This document shows positions 49,801 through 58,046 of a stretch of 64,000 nt of DNA, piece by piece. The DNA comes from Enterococcus casseliflavus NBRC 100478 (GTDB taxonomy: Bacteria > Bacillota > Bacilli > Lactobacillales > Enterococcaceae). Location of the stretch: the NCBI RefSeq assembly GCF_001544095.1, contig NZ_BCPT01000006.1:124001-188000 (forward strand), read 5' to 3'. The notes beneath the pieces were generated by a model. That model ran no database searches and had not been told where the DNA came from. It saw only the letters and a list, made by a program, of their open reading frames with translations. The position numbers were made by a program, and so were the translations under genes. Numbering within the stretch: position 1 is the first letter of the stretch; the number at the start of each line of letters is the position of its first letter.

Positions 49801-50229
49801 CTATCCAATCATGAAAGTCAATTCTGCTTCCGCCACTTTTTTCCCATCAACATAGGCAATTCCTTTGCCGATGCCAGCTGCAGATTTCACTTTGATTATT
49901 TCTACTTCTAAGATCAAGGTATCGCCTGGTGTTACTTTTTTTCTGAATTTCGCTTTGTCTAAACCGCCAAAGTAGGCAGTTTTCCCACGAAAATCTTCCA
50001 ATGATAGCAATGCCACAGCACCTGCTTGTGCCATTGCTTCCACGATCAATACTCCGGGCATCACTGGTTCATGGGGGAAATGACCTTGGAAAAACGGCTC
50101 ATTGATAGTAACGTTTTTCTTCGCAACGACCCGTTTGCCTTCTTCTAACTCCTCTACCCGATCCACTAAAAGCATCGGATAACGATGAGGGATGATTTCT
50201 TTGATTTCTTGAATCGTTAATGCGCTCAT
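49801..50229 (-). CDS. fabZ: 3-hydroxyacyl-ACP dehydratase FabZ
   Basis: 142 residues, hot-dog fold. The catalytic His and Glu are in [20 protein letters not shown] (H at about 48, E at about 62). It dehydrates 3-hydroxyacyl-ACP in chain elongation. Whether it also isomerises (as FabN in enterococci) cannot be told from these motifs; operon FabZ is usually the plain dehydratase. Confidence 0.95.
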   Translation of the reverse strand: MSALTIQEIKEIIPHRYPMLLVDRVEELEEGKRVVAKKNVTINEPFFQGHFPHEPVMPGVLIVEAMAQAGAVALLSLEDFRGKTAYFGGLDKAKFRKKVTPGDTLILEVEIIKVKSAAGIGKGIAYVDGKKVAEAELTFMIG

Positions 50230-50233
50230 TGCT

Positions 50234-50716
50234 TTACCCTTCTTTCACACGGAATAATGGTTGATTGTATTCAACGATTTGTTCGCTTTCAACCAAGACT
50301 TCAACTAATTCGCCATCGACGTCACTGACGATTTCATTCATGACTTTCATCGCTTCAACGATACAGAGAATATCACCTTTTTTCACGTGATCGCCGATTT
50401 GTTTGAAGTTGTCTTTATCAGGACTTGGTTTCAAATAAACGACACCCACTAATGGAGAGACAACTTCTTTGCCCTCTAAAACAGGTTTTGCCGTTTCTAC
50501 TGTTTCAGGTGTTGCTGAGACAGCAGGCGTTGGTGCAACAGGAGTTGGCGCAGCATTCGCTGCAGGAGCAGGCGCAGGTGCAGAGGATGCACTTTGTAAC
50601 CCACTTGTCGTATTTTTATTAAAATAAAGTTCAAATGTCTCTTTTTTTAATTGAAGCTCAGTTAACGTCGATTGATCGAATTGGCTGAGCAGCTCTTTTA
50701 CCTCATGTGTTTCCAA
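50234..50716 (-). CDS. accB: Biotin carboxyl carrier protein
   Basis: 160 residues. The N-terminal helix region is followed by an Ala/Pro-rich flexible linker (about residues 45-80), then the biotinyl domain with the biotin-accepting Lys in VEAMKVMNE near residue 126. Its start is immediately after the fabF stop, so translation is coupled. Confidence 0.96.
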   Translation of the reverse strand: METHEVKELLSQFDQSTLTELQLKKETFELYFNKNTTSGLQSASSAPAPAPAANAAPTPVAPTPAVSATPETVETAKPVLEGKEVVSPLVGVVYLKPSPDKDNFKQIGDHVKKGDILCIVEAMKVMNEIVSDVDGELVEVLVESEQIVEYNQPLFRVKEG

Positions 50717-51955
50717 TTACGCTTCCTCCCAACGTTTCAACAAGATCACTGCATTATGACCGCCAAACCCAAGTGAATTACTCATGGCATAGGTCAATTC
50801 TGCTGGTTGGCTTTGATTGATAACAACGTTCAAGTCGATCTCAGGATCTTGTTCTGTCACGTTGATGGTTGGTGGAATAAATTGATGTTGTAATGCTAAT
50901 AGTGAAGCAATGGCTTCGATTCCGCCAGCCGCCCCAAGCAAATGACCAGTCATTGACTTTGTACTGCTAACATATGGTTTTTTATAGTCTTCGCCCAATC
51001 CGTATTGGATCGATGTCGCTTCTGCACTGTCATTGGCAGGCGTGCTTGTACCGTGGGCATTGATGTAGCCAACTTCAGCCGGGGTGATCGATGCTTCTTG
51101 CATCGCCAATTTCATTGCTTTTCCGGCACCTGATCCATCAGGATTTGGCGCAGTCATATGGTAGGCATCACAGTTCGCACCGTACCCTACGACTTCACCT
51201 AAAATCGTTGCCCCACGTTTTTGCGCATGCGCCAATGATTCTAAAATGAAGACGCCAGCGCCTTCCCCCATGACAAACCCACTACGATTTTTATCAAACG
51301 GAACGGAAGCTTTGTCAGGGTCTGATTCAGTGGTTAACGCCGTCAGAGACGCAAAACCAGCGATACCAATTTCACAGATCGTCGCTTCTGAACCACCAGC
51401 GATCATGACATCTGCGTAGCCATGCTTGATGTTCCGAAAAGCTTCACCGATTGAATGGGTACCAGAAGCACAGGCGGAAACAGTCGTCGTACAAATGCCT
51501 TTCGCACCTACCCGTAATGCAATGTTGCCGGCAACCATATTTACGATCGACATCGGTACGAACATTGGTGATACCCGATTTGCTCCTTTGTCATGCATCC
51601 GAATCACTTGGTCTTGAATCGTTGGCAAGCCGCCGATCCCTGAACCAACCATCACGCCAAAACGATCCACATCAATGGTTTCTGTATCTAACTTCGCCAT
51701 TTCCATCGCTTCTAACGCCGCATAAATTCCATAAATGGAAAAAAGATCCATCCGCTTCGTATCTTTTTTAACGAAGTACTTTTCTAACGGAAAATCTTTG
51801 ACTTCAGCGGCAACTGAGATCCCTGTTGCTTCTGCGTCAAATTTTGTAATCGGGCCGATGCCGTTGGTCCCGTTTTGTAAACTTGCTAAAAATGTTTCTG
51901 GGTCATTTCCGATTGGAGAAGTGACGCCGTATCCTGTAACTACTACTCGATTCAT
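50717..51955 (-). CDS. fabF: 3-oxoacyl-ACP synthase II
   Basis: 412 residues, condensing enzyme. The catalytic Cys is in TTVSACASGTHSIGEA near 164, the His residues in NAHGTSTPANDS and KSMTGHLLGAAGG. AGGAGG precedes the ATG. It elongates acyl-ACP with malonyl-ACP. Between fabG and accB. Confidence 0.97.
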   Translation of the reverse strand: MNRVVVTGYGVTSPIGNDPETFLASLQNGTNGIGPITKFDAEATGISVAAEVKDFPLEKYFVKKDTKRMDLFSIYGIYAALEAMEMAKLDTETIDVDRFGVMVGSGIGGLPTIQDQVIRMHDKGANRVSPMFVPMSIVNMVAGNIALRVGAKGICTTTVSACASGTHSIGEAFRNIKHGYADVMIAGGSEATICEIGIAGFASLTALTTESDPDKASVPFDKNRSGFVMGEGAGVFILESLAHAQKRGATILGEVVGYGANCDAYHMTAPNPDGSGAGKAMKLAMQEASITPAEVGYINAHGTSTPANDSAEATSIQYGLGEDYKKPYVSSTKSMTGHLLGAAGGIEAIASLLALQHQFIPPTINVTEQDPEIDLNVVINQSQPAELTYAMSNSLGFGGHNAVILLKRWEEA

Positions 51956-51967
51956 CTATTCTTCCTC

Positions 51968-52705
51968 CTACCCTTGCATTGCCATCCCGCCGTCTACACT
52001 GATCACCTGACCAGTGATGTAGGGGCTTTTTGCTAAAAAGACTGCTGTTTGCGCAACATCCTGTGTGGAACCAAAACGCTGTAATGGAATATTTGCCAAT
52101 GATTGTTCTTTGACTTTATCCGACAGCACTTCAGTCATCTCTGTTTCGATAAATCCTGGGGCGATCGCATTGCAGGTGATCCCCCGAGCGGCACCTTCAC
52201 GAGCGGCAGATTTCGTAAAACCGATCACGCCAGCTTTACTTGCCGCATAGTTGGCTTGCCCGATATTTCCCGTCAAGCCGACCACACTCGTCAAATTGAT
52301 GATACGGCCTTCTCGCAGCTTCATCATTTTTTTCAACGCGTGCTGCGTCATATTGAAGGTACCAGTCAAATTGATTTTGATCACTGAATCAAAATCTTCG
52401 GGTTTCATTCTCAACAATAATTTGTCATTCGTGATTCCGGCATTATTAACTAAAATGTGGATCGGTCCGACTGCCGCTTCTGCTTCCAAAAGCATGGCTG
52501 CCGCTTGATCAAAATCAGAAATGTCCCCATTGATCGCTACACATTTCACGCCGTAGCTGGTGATGCGATCGATCAGTGACTGGGGAATTTCTTTTCGTCC
52601 ATTTAAAACGATATTCGCTCCTTCTTTGGCAAAGGCTTCCGCGATGGTAAAACCGATCCCTCGCGAGCTACCAGTTACAAAGACGTTTCTATTTTGCAGA
52701 TCCAT
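51968..52705 (-). CDS. fabG: 3-oxoacyl-ACP reductase
   Basis: 245 residues, short-chain dehydrogenase. NADPH loop GSSRGIGFTIA near residues 12-22, catalytic Tyr and Lys in NYAASKAGVIGF near 152-156, and a C-terminal SPYITGQVISVDGGMAMQG segment (19 residues). It reduces 3-oxoacyl-ACP. Short gaps on both sides. Confidence 0.96.
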   Translation of the reverse strand: MDLQNRNVFVTGSSRGIGFTIAEAFAKEGANIVLNGRKEIPQSLIDRITSYGVKCVAINGDISDFDQAAAMLLEAEAAVGPIHILVNNAGITNDKLLLRMKPEDFDSVIKINLTGTFNMTQHALKKMMKLREGRIINLTSVVGLTGNIGQANYAASKAGVIGFTKSAAREGAARGITCNAIAPGFIETEMTEVLSDKVKEQSLANIPLQRFGSTQDVAQTAVFLAKSPYITGQVISVDGGMAMQG

Positions 52706-52714
52706 AAATTCCTC

Positions 52715-53638
52715 CTAGTTGAATCGGGCTAGTGTATCTGCCAACGTTTGGCTATCTTCTACACGCGCAGTCTGGATTTCTTTGTCTATTTTCTTCATAA
52801 AACCGCTCAATACTTTTCCTGGTCCGATCTCGATGACTTGTTGGATGCCAAGCTGCTTCAGTGTCGCAATGCTTTCGTAAAAACGCACTGGCGATTTCAC
52901 TTGCTGCGTCAACAGTTCCTTGGTTTGGTCTTGCTGCATTGGCTGCGCGGTCGTATTGCTGATGACAGGTACTTGTAACTCATCAAAGGTGATTTGAGCT
53001 AATTCCTGTGCTAATTGCTGCGATGCGGGTTCCAACAAAGCAGTATGGAAAGGACCGCTGACATTTAAAGGAATCACCCGTTTGGTTCCAGCAGCTTGTA
53101 ACAATTCCACCGCTTTATCCACTGCCGGTGCTTCACCGCCAATGACGATCTGCTGCGGCGTATTGTAATTCGCTGGTGTCACGATCCCCACTTGACTGGC
53201 TTCTTTACAGATTTCTTCAATCGTTTCAGCGGGTGTGTTCATCACAGCGACCATTTTCCCAATACCTGCTGGCGCCGCACTTGCCATATACCGACCGCGC
53301 TTTTGCACCAATGCGACTGCTGTCTGGAAATCAAGTGCACCACTAGCGACTAGGGCTGTATATTCGCCTAAACTCAAGCCAGCAACAGCATCTGCTTTGA
53401 TTCCTTGCGCATCCAAAAGTCGCCAAAAAGCCGTACTTACCGTTAAGATGGCAGGCTGCGTATATTCCGTCTGGTTTAAACGTTCGTTTTCAGTAAAGCA
53501 TAACTCGGCCATATCATATCCTAGAATGGTGCTGGCTTGTTCAAACGTCTCACGAACGATTGCTTCTTGGTGATAGAGCTCTTCTCCCATTTTGGGGTAC
53601 TGTGCGCCTTGACCGCTAAATAAAAAGGCTGTCTTCAT
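52715..53638 (-). CDS. fabD: Malonyl-CoA:ACP transacylase
   Basis: 307 residues from the ATG at 53638 (AAGGAG 6 nt upstream). FSGQGAQYPKMG at the N-terminus, nucleophile Ser in AGLSLGEYTALVAS near 90, and catalytic His in NVSGPFHTALLEP near 197. It loads malonyl onto ACP. In E. faecalis fabK stands just upstream; here the gap to acpP is 123 bp and carries a terminator. Confidence 0.96.
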   Translation of the reverse strand: MKTAFLFSGQGAQYPKMGEELYHQEAIVRETFEQASTILGYDMAELCFTENERLNQTEYTQPAILTVSTAFWRLLDAQGIKADAVAGLSLGEYTALVASGALDFQTAVALVQKRGRYMASAAPAGIGKMVAVMNTPAETIEEICKEASQVGIVTPANYNTPQQIVIGGEAPAVDKAVELLQAAGTKRVIPLNVSGPFHTALLEPASQQLAQELAQITFDELQVPVISNTTAQPMQQDQTKELLTQQVKSPVRFYESIATLKQLGIQQVIEIGPGKVLSGFMKKIDKEIQTARVEDSQTLADTLARFN

Positions 53639-53725
53639 CTTGTACTCCTTCATTACTTTGATCGTTGTCGTTGGAGAACATGGCTTCTTGCAGTTCGTCT
53701 ATGAATCAGCAAAAACACGTTCTTA

Positions 53726-53758
53726 AAAAGGAAAGGCTAGGCTGTCTGCCTAGCCTTT
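53726..53758 (-). terminator. Terminator between acpP and fabD
   Basis: AAAGGCTAGGC (53732-53742) and GCCTAGCCTTT (53748-53758), perfect 11 bp; on the minus strand CCTTTTT follows. It lies 3 bp past the acpP stop, so it should yield abundant short fabT-fabH-acpP transcripts and partial read-through into fabD. Confidence 0.9.
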
Positions 53759-53761
53759 GTT

Positions 53762-53986
53762 TTATGCTTGTTGTTTTTCTACATATTTAACTAGATCTTC
53801 AACGGTTGTGATACCATCTTCTGTTTCGATCTTCACATCGAATTCATCTTCGATCTCGTTAATGATTTGGAAAAGATCCAAGCTGTCTGCTTCTAAATCT
53901 TCTTGGATGTTTGTGTTCAATTTGATTTCTTCTTTTTCTTTTCCTAATTCTTCTGCTACGATTTCTTGAATTTTTTCGAATACCAT
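53762..53986 (-). CDS. acpP: Acyl carrier protein
   Basis: 74 residues, acidic. The phosphopantetheine Ser lies in [11 protein letters not shown] (EADSLD; the canonical motif is DSLD) near residue 35. Carries growing acyl chains. Located between fabH and fabD and followed at once by a terminator. Confidence 0.96.
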   Translation of the reverse strand: MVFEKIQEIVAEELGKEKEEIKLNTNIQEDLEADSLDLFQIINEIEDEFDVKIETEDGITTVEDLVKYVEKQQA

Positions 53987-54038
53987 GTGTATATTCCTCC
54001 AATGTGTTTTTCAATAGTAATTTTGTTTCGTGAACAAG

Positions 54039-55001
54039 TTATAAGGTGGCTAACATAGTTCCCCATGTCAATCCGCCGCCAAAACCTGAGAACACCACTT
54101 TTTGACCACTGCCAAGTGACAGTGTACCTCGTTTGATTTCTTCATCCAGCAATAACGGAATCGAGGCTGCCGAAGTATTGCCATAATCTTGCATATTTTG
54201 CAAAAATTTCTCACGGGGCTGCTTCAGCTTGCGAGCAACTTTGTCTAAAATACGTGAATTTGCTTGGTGAAGCAAAAAATAATCGATTGCTTCATCTTGT
54301 GTCAGATCATTGATCGAGGCGACCACATCACGCGTCGCAAAATCAAAGATTTCTCGTCCAATCATTTGCATACAAGCACTATACGCCGGAGCGTTTTGTG
54401 AAAAAGGATTCTCATTCGTTCGAAAACCAGATGTTAAGGACATGCCTCGCGTCCCATCTGCTTTTAAAGACTCTTTGAGCAAATGCTGCTCTGAAGATGC
54501 TTCCAGCAATAGACCGCCGGCACCATCTCCGAATAAAACAGCCGTCGAACGGTCGTTCCAATCCAAGACTTTTGAAAGTACTTCTCCACCGATGACCAAT
54601 CCTTTTTTAGCGCCCGTTCGAATCAGTTTTTCAGCCATAGACAATGCATACACGAAACCAGCACATGCTGCACTGATATCAAAAGCAAAGGCATTGACTG
54701 CCCCAATCGCCCCTTGGACTTGGCAAGCAACCGCCGGTGTATTGAAATCCGGTGTGATCGTCGCTACCAAGATAAAATCTAGACTTTCTGCTGAAAGCTG
54801 AGCATCTTGCAAAAGCGTTTGAGCGACGCGAATACAAAGGTCTGAAGTGTTTTCGCCAACAGCGACTCTTCTTCGTTTGATTCCCGTGCGAGAATGGATC
54901 CATTCATCTGAAGTATCCATCAAATTTGATAGATCATCATTTGTTACGATTTTTTCTGGAACATAACTTGCAGTCGCGGTAATTTTTCCAAACATATTCA
55001 T
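54039..55001 (-). CDS. fabH: 3-oxoacyl-ACP synthase III
   Basis: 320 residues. Catalytic Cys in FDISAACAGFVYAL near 113, His in LLHQANSRILDKVA near 247, and Asn in YGNTSAASIPLLL near 277. It starts chain synthesis from acetyl-CoA and malonyl-ACP. The start is the ATG at 55001 or the in-frame ATG at 54995; both ribosome-binding sites are weak. It is 9 bp after fabT. Confidence 0.95.
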   Translation of the reverse strand: MNMFGKITATASYVPEKIVTNDDLSNLMDTSDEWIHSRTGIKRRRVAVGENTSDLCIRVAQTLLQDAQLSAESLDFILVATITPDFNTPAVACQVQGAIGAVNAFAFDISAACAGFVYALSMAEKLIRTGAKKGLVIGGEVLSKVLDWNDRSTAVLFGDGAGGLLLEASSEQHLLKESLKADGTRGMSLTSGFRTNENPFSQNAPAYSACMQMIGREIFDFATRDVVASINDLTQDEAIDYFLLHQANSRILDKVARKLKQPREKFLQNMQDYGNTSAASIPLLLDEEIKRGTLSLGSGQKVVFSGFGGGLTWGTMLATL

Positions 55002-55010
55002 CCATTATTC

Positions 55011-55451
55011 TCACTTATAATCTTGTAAAAAGTCATGCAGATTTTTCAGTGCTTTCAACAGTGCCTGTTCCTCTTCAGGAGACATCTGACTCAAGACACC
55101 TTTCACCATCTCACGATGAAAATGCTGATGAACACGATAAAGGAGTTTTCCTTTTTTCGTCAAACCTAGTTTGACGACTCGCCGATCATCTTCACTGCGA
55201 ATCCGTTCTACATATTCTTTTTTCACCAAACGATTGATCGCGATGGTCAAAGTCCCAACAGTGATCGAAAGCTCTTTGGCAACTTCAGTCGTGGTCTTTT
55301 TTTTGTACATCCCGATGGCTTCGATGGTATGCATTTCGGTAATTGAAAGGTCTTTGAATTGAGATTTTTTCAATTCAGATTCTTCAATCACTAAGATGTC
55401 ATTAAAGACGCTGACTAAGTAGTCATTAACTGTTTCTAAATTGGGTTCCAT
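55011..55451 (-). CDS. fabT: MarR-family fatty acid biosynthesis repressor FabT
   Basis: 146 residues from the ATG at 55451; an in-frame ATG at 55463 has no ribosome-binding site. Winged helix with TTEVAKELSITVGTLTIA (helix-turn-helix, about 55-75), the wing RSEDDRRVVKLGLT, and MarR dimer helices. Position at the head of the fab operon and FabT-type operators upstream establish its identity. It represses when bound to acyl-ACP. Confidence 0.94.
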   Translation of the reverse strand: MEPNLETVNDYLVSVFNDILVIEESELKKSQFKDLSITEMHTIEAIGMYKKKTTTEVAKELSITVGTLTIAINRLVKKEYVERIRSEDDRRVVKLGLTKKGKLLYRVHQHFHREMVKGVLSQMSPEEEQALLKALKNLHDFLQDYK

Positions 55452-55471
55452 AACCTTCACCATCCGAATAC

Positions 55472-55500
55472 TTTGATAATCAAATCATTTGATAGTCAAA
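55472..55500 (-). promoter_or_regulatory. Two FabT operators
   Basis: TTTGATAATCAAA (55472-55484) and TTTGATAGTCAAA (55488-55500): both match the palindromic FabT box core TTTGATTATCAAA with few changes. They cover the transcription start and the beginning of the leader, so FabT autoregulates the operon. Confidence 0.9.
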
Positions 55501-55528
55501 CTATATCGGAAGTTATTGAGAAATGCAA
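55500..55528 (-). promoter_or_regulatory. fab/acc operon promoter
   Basis: On the minus strand: TTGCAT (55528-55523), 17 bp, TATAGT (55505-55500), abutting the FabT operators. Confidence 0.75.
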
Positions 55529-55606
55529 GAATTTTTTCGAACTTTTTTTATTTTTAAGCGCATTTTTATTTAAGAATTGATTTTCTAAGATTTTAAAAGC
55601 TGCGAG

Positions 55607-55635
55607 TTGACAAAATAATCCGTTTCCGTTATAGA
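55607..55635 (+). promoter_or_regulatory. Promoter of the GIY-YIG nuclease gene
   Basis: TTGACA (55607-55612), 17 bp, TATAGA (55630-55635). It leaves a leader of about 130 nt in which I see no gene or hairpin. Confidence 0.75.
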
Positions 55636-55771
55636 GAAATTTCCTTTGAATGTCAAAGTTTATCATTGCGTTGCTTCCACTCTATTTCTAATTTTTTCTT
55701 GTCAAAGGCCAGCAAACGTTGCTCTCTTACGCTTCTTCTGCTACTCTTTGAAGGAAGGAGAGGAACGATCG

Positions 55772-56713
55772 ATGAATCCGAACAAAGAGTTTCTAAAAAA
55801 CAAAGCAAATGCACTGCCTGAAAAGCCTGGTGTTTATTTAATGAAAGATCAGCACAACGAAGTCTTGTATGTAGGAAAAGCCAAATCATTGAAACAGCGT
55901 GTCGTTTCTTACTTCCGAAAAAATCAGCAGCATGCCAATAAGGTGCTTCGACTTGTTTATAATGTCGTTGATTATGAAACGATCGAAACAGATACAGAAT
56001 TGGATGCACTTTTACTTGAATGTCGTTTGATCCAAGCTTTTCATCCTATCTACAACCGACAAATGAACCATTCAGCCAACTATTGCTTTGTTGACTTGAC
56101 GAATCATACCTTCACGATCACTCAAATACCCCAAATTGGCAGTTATGGCCCCTTTCGGCAAACAAAAAAATTGCCAGCATTGTTTCAATTATTGTCAGAA
56201 ACCTTTCAATTGCCGACTGTCAACGAACTGACGCTATTGACCTTACGTAAGCAGCTCCCTCAAATGGATGCGTATCCCTTGGAACAGAAGTGGCGGGAGA
56301 TCGGCTGTTTTTTTGCAGGAAAGAAGACCGACTGTTTTTCACTCCTTAAACAACGCTTAGCATATCTGATTGATCACCTATTGTTTGAGCAAGCTAGTGT
56401 ACTGCAGCGCGAGATCCATTTAGCACAAAGCTTTTACCAAGAAATCGTGAGAGTCAATCAGTTTATTCAAGAACCAGAAGTGATTTTTTCTATTCCCCTT
56501 GACTTAGAGGAGCTAGGATCACAGATGACTCAAATCAAATACTATCAAGTTAGCTTTGGCAAGTTGATCCAAACAAAAGTTCTTTCTCCCGAGGAAACAT
56601 TCCAGCCACTCCCGTCAGCAAGCGCTGCGCTTCCTTTAGCCCCGGAAGATCTCGATCCATTAGGGATCATCCTTAATCACTTGTATCGCCAAGAAAAAGC
56701 AGCAGATAAATAA
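55772..56713 (+). CDS. GIY-YIG nuclease, short UvrC-like protein
   Basis: 313 residues from the ATG at 55772 (AAGGAAGGAGAGG upstream). The N-terminal GIY-YIG domain reads GVYLMKDQHNEVLYVGKAKS with Arg in LKQRVVSYF, as in UvrC. A region like the UVR motif follows (HLLFEQASVLQREIHLA, about residues 195-215). The C-terminal RNase H-like and helix-hairpin-helix parts of UvrC are missing, so this is about half length. It resembles Cho-type or UvrC-N proteins that could make the 3' incision in nucleotide excision repair; the function is inferred. Own promoter. Confidence 0.82.
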   Translation: MNPNKEFLKNKANALPEKPGVYLMKDQHNEVLYVGKAKSLKQRVVSYFRKNQQHANKVLRLVYNVVDYETIETDTELDALLLECRLIQAFHPIYNRQMNHSANYCFVDLTNHTFTITQIPQIGSYGPFRQTKKLPALFQLLSETFQLPTVNELTLLTLRKQLPQMDAYPLEQKWREIGCFFAGKKTDCFSLLKQRLAYLIDHLLFEQASVLQREIHLAQSFYQEIVRVNQFIQEPEVIFSIPLDLEELGSQMTQIKYYQVSFGKLIQTKVLSPEETFQPLPSASAALPLAPEDLDPLGIILNHLYRQEKAADK

Positions 56714-56744
56714 AAAAACAGCAAGCCCAAGTAGGCTTGCTGTT
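56714..56744. terminator. Terminator between the GIY-YIG gene and ykuJ
   Basis: AACAGCAAGCC (56718-56728) and GGCTTGCTGTT (56734-56744); A-run on the left gives a good T-run for the minus strand, weaker on the plus strand. Confidence 0.85.
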
Positions 56745-56782
56745 TAGAAACGAGAAAGCGACGACGAACGTCCCACTCATTC

Positions 56783-57013
56783 TTATTGGATCAAATCATA
56801 GATTTCCATGGCTACAATATCAACATTATCAAATTGATAAGATTGACTTGATTCTGCTTCCGTTAATTCAAACGTTTCTGTCGAATTGTCATAAGTAACG
56901 GTACATTTTTCGACGCCTTCTTTTTCAAAACGACGTACTTGAACTTCATTGTCTTGCGCTTCGACCATCGCTTCTAAACGTTTGATGATAGCGACTAATT
57001 GCGAACTTTTCAT
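56783..57013 (-). CDS. ykuJ: YkuJ-family protein (DUF1797)
   Basis: 76 residues; GGAGG upstream of the ATG. Matches the small YkuJ/DUF1797 family of Firmicutes in length and in features (QVRRFEKEGVEKCTVTYDN and the C-terminal NVDIVAMEIYDLIQ). Function unknown; a structure from Bacillus shows an alpha/beta fold. Single gene. Confidence 0.85.
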   Translation of the reverse strand: MKSSQLVAIIKRLEAMVEAQDNEVQVRRFEKEGVEKCTVTYDNSTETFELTEAESSQSYQFDNVDIVAMEIYDLIQ

Positions 57014-57096
57014 TCGTAAGCCTCCTTTTTCTGTCCGTTATATTGTATCAAAACATCCTCTATCTTGCATTGATTTTTCGTATTTTTTTTGTCATT

Positions 57097-57972
57097 TTAA
57101 GATTTTTTTCCATCTTGCCACCAAAGTTTAATCAGCGCCTGCGTTCCGTCATTTTCGAAGCCTTTTTCAGCTAACTGATCATACAATTTTTTAGCTAAAG
57201 CGGTGCTTGGCAAATCCAATCCCATCTTCTTGGCCTCATCCAAAGCGATCCCCAAATCTTTGATGAAATGTTTGACAAAAAAGCCTGGAGAATAATCCTC
57301 TTTTAGGATACGAGGACTGTAATTCGTCATGGACCAATTGGCTGCCCCACCGCCAGAAAGCGTGTCAATCACTCGTGGTAAATCAAGACCGGCTTGATTC
57401 GCATAGACCAGCATTTCTGTCATCCCCGTCATGGTTCCGGCAATCATGATCTGATTGGCCATTTTCGTATGCTGACCTTTTCCTGCCCCTCCTTGAAGTT
57501 GAAACGTCTTTCCTAATACTTCAAAAAGTGGTTTTACTTGTTGGTAAGCTTCTTCATCGCCACCAACCATAATCGTTAGCGTAGCGTTTCTCGCACCAAG
57601 ATCCCCACCAGAAACTGGCGCATCGATACTCGCTGCTCCTTTTTCCTTCGCTGTCTGGTAGATTCGTTCTGCCAAATCAGGTGTACTGGTGGTAAAATCC
57701 ACCAATGTTTTGCCCGTCACAGCCGTTTGAAAAATCCCTTGAGGCCCATAGTAAACCTCTTCAACATCGGATGGATAACCAACCATTGTAAAGATGATTT
57801 CACTTTCTGATGCAACTTCTGTTGGGGTGTCACACCAAATTGCTCCATTCGCAACGAGTTCATCTGTTTTTGCTTTCGTCCGATTGTAAACATTCACTGT
57901 ATGTCCTGCAGCTAAGAGATGACCAACCATCGCTTGACCCATGACACCAGTACCGATAAATCCTAATTCCAT
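57097..57972 (-). CDS. Beta-hydroxyacid dehydrogenase (GarR/HIBADH family)
   Basis: 291 residues. N-terminal NAD(P) loop GFIGTGVMGQAM (4-15), substrate motif DAPVSGGDLGA near 118, and catalytic Lys in GQHTKMANQIMIAG near 168. The family reduces tartronate semialdehyde or oxidises 3-hydroxyisobutyrate and related acids; the substrate here is open. It lies downstream of bgsB but is separated by a terminator. Confidence 0.88.
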   Translation of the reverse strand: MELGFIGTGVMGQAMVGHLLAAGHTVNVYNRTKAKTDELVANGAIWCDTPTEVASESEIIFTMVGYPSDVEEVYYGPQGIFQTAVTGKTLVDFTTSTPDLAERIYQTAKEKGAASIDAPVSGGDLGARNATLTIMVGGDEEAYQQVKPLFEVLGKTFQLQGGAGKGQHTKMANQIMIAGTMTGMTEMLVYANQAGLDLPRVIDTLSGGGAANWSMTNYSPRILKEDYSPGFFVKHFIKDLGIALDEAKKMGLDLPSTALAKKLYDQLAEKGFENDGTQALIKLWWQDGKKS

Positions 57973-57989
57973 GCAGATCCCTCCAAAAT

Positions 57990-58031
57990 AAAAAAGTTCA
58001 TGTCTTTAGTATACGCTAAAAACATGAACTT
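57990..58031 (-). terminator. Terminator after bgsA-bgsB
   Basis: AAGTTCATGT (57994-58003) and ACATGAACTT (58022-58031) with an inner TTTAG/CTAAA stem, then a T-run on the minus strand. TATACT lies in the loop and may serve the gene at 57972. Confidence 0.85.
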
Positions 58032-58046
58032 GCGAAAATTTTCTGT

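Noticed and set aside
55646-55771. N-terminal extension of the GIY-YIG protein from the ATG at 55646
   Set aside because: The ATG lies about 10 bp after the -10 box and has no ribosome-binding site; the ATG at 55772 has AAGGAAGGAGAGG.
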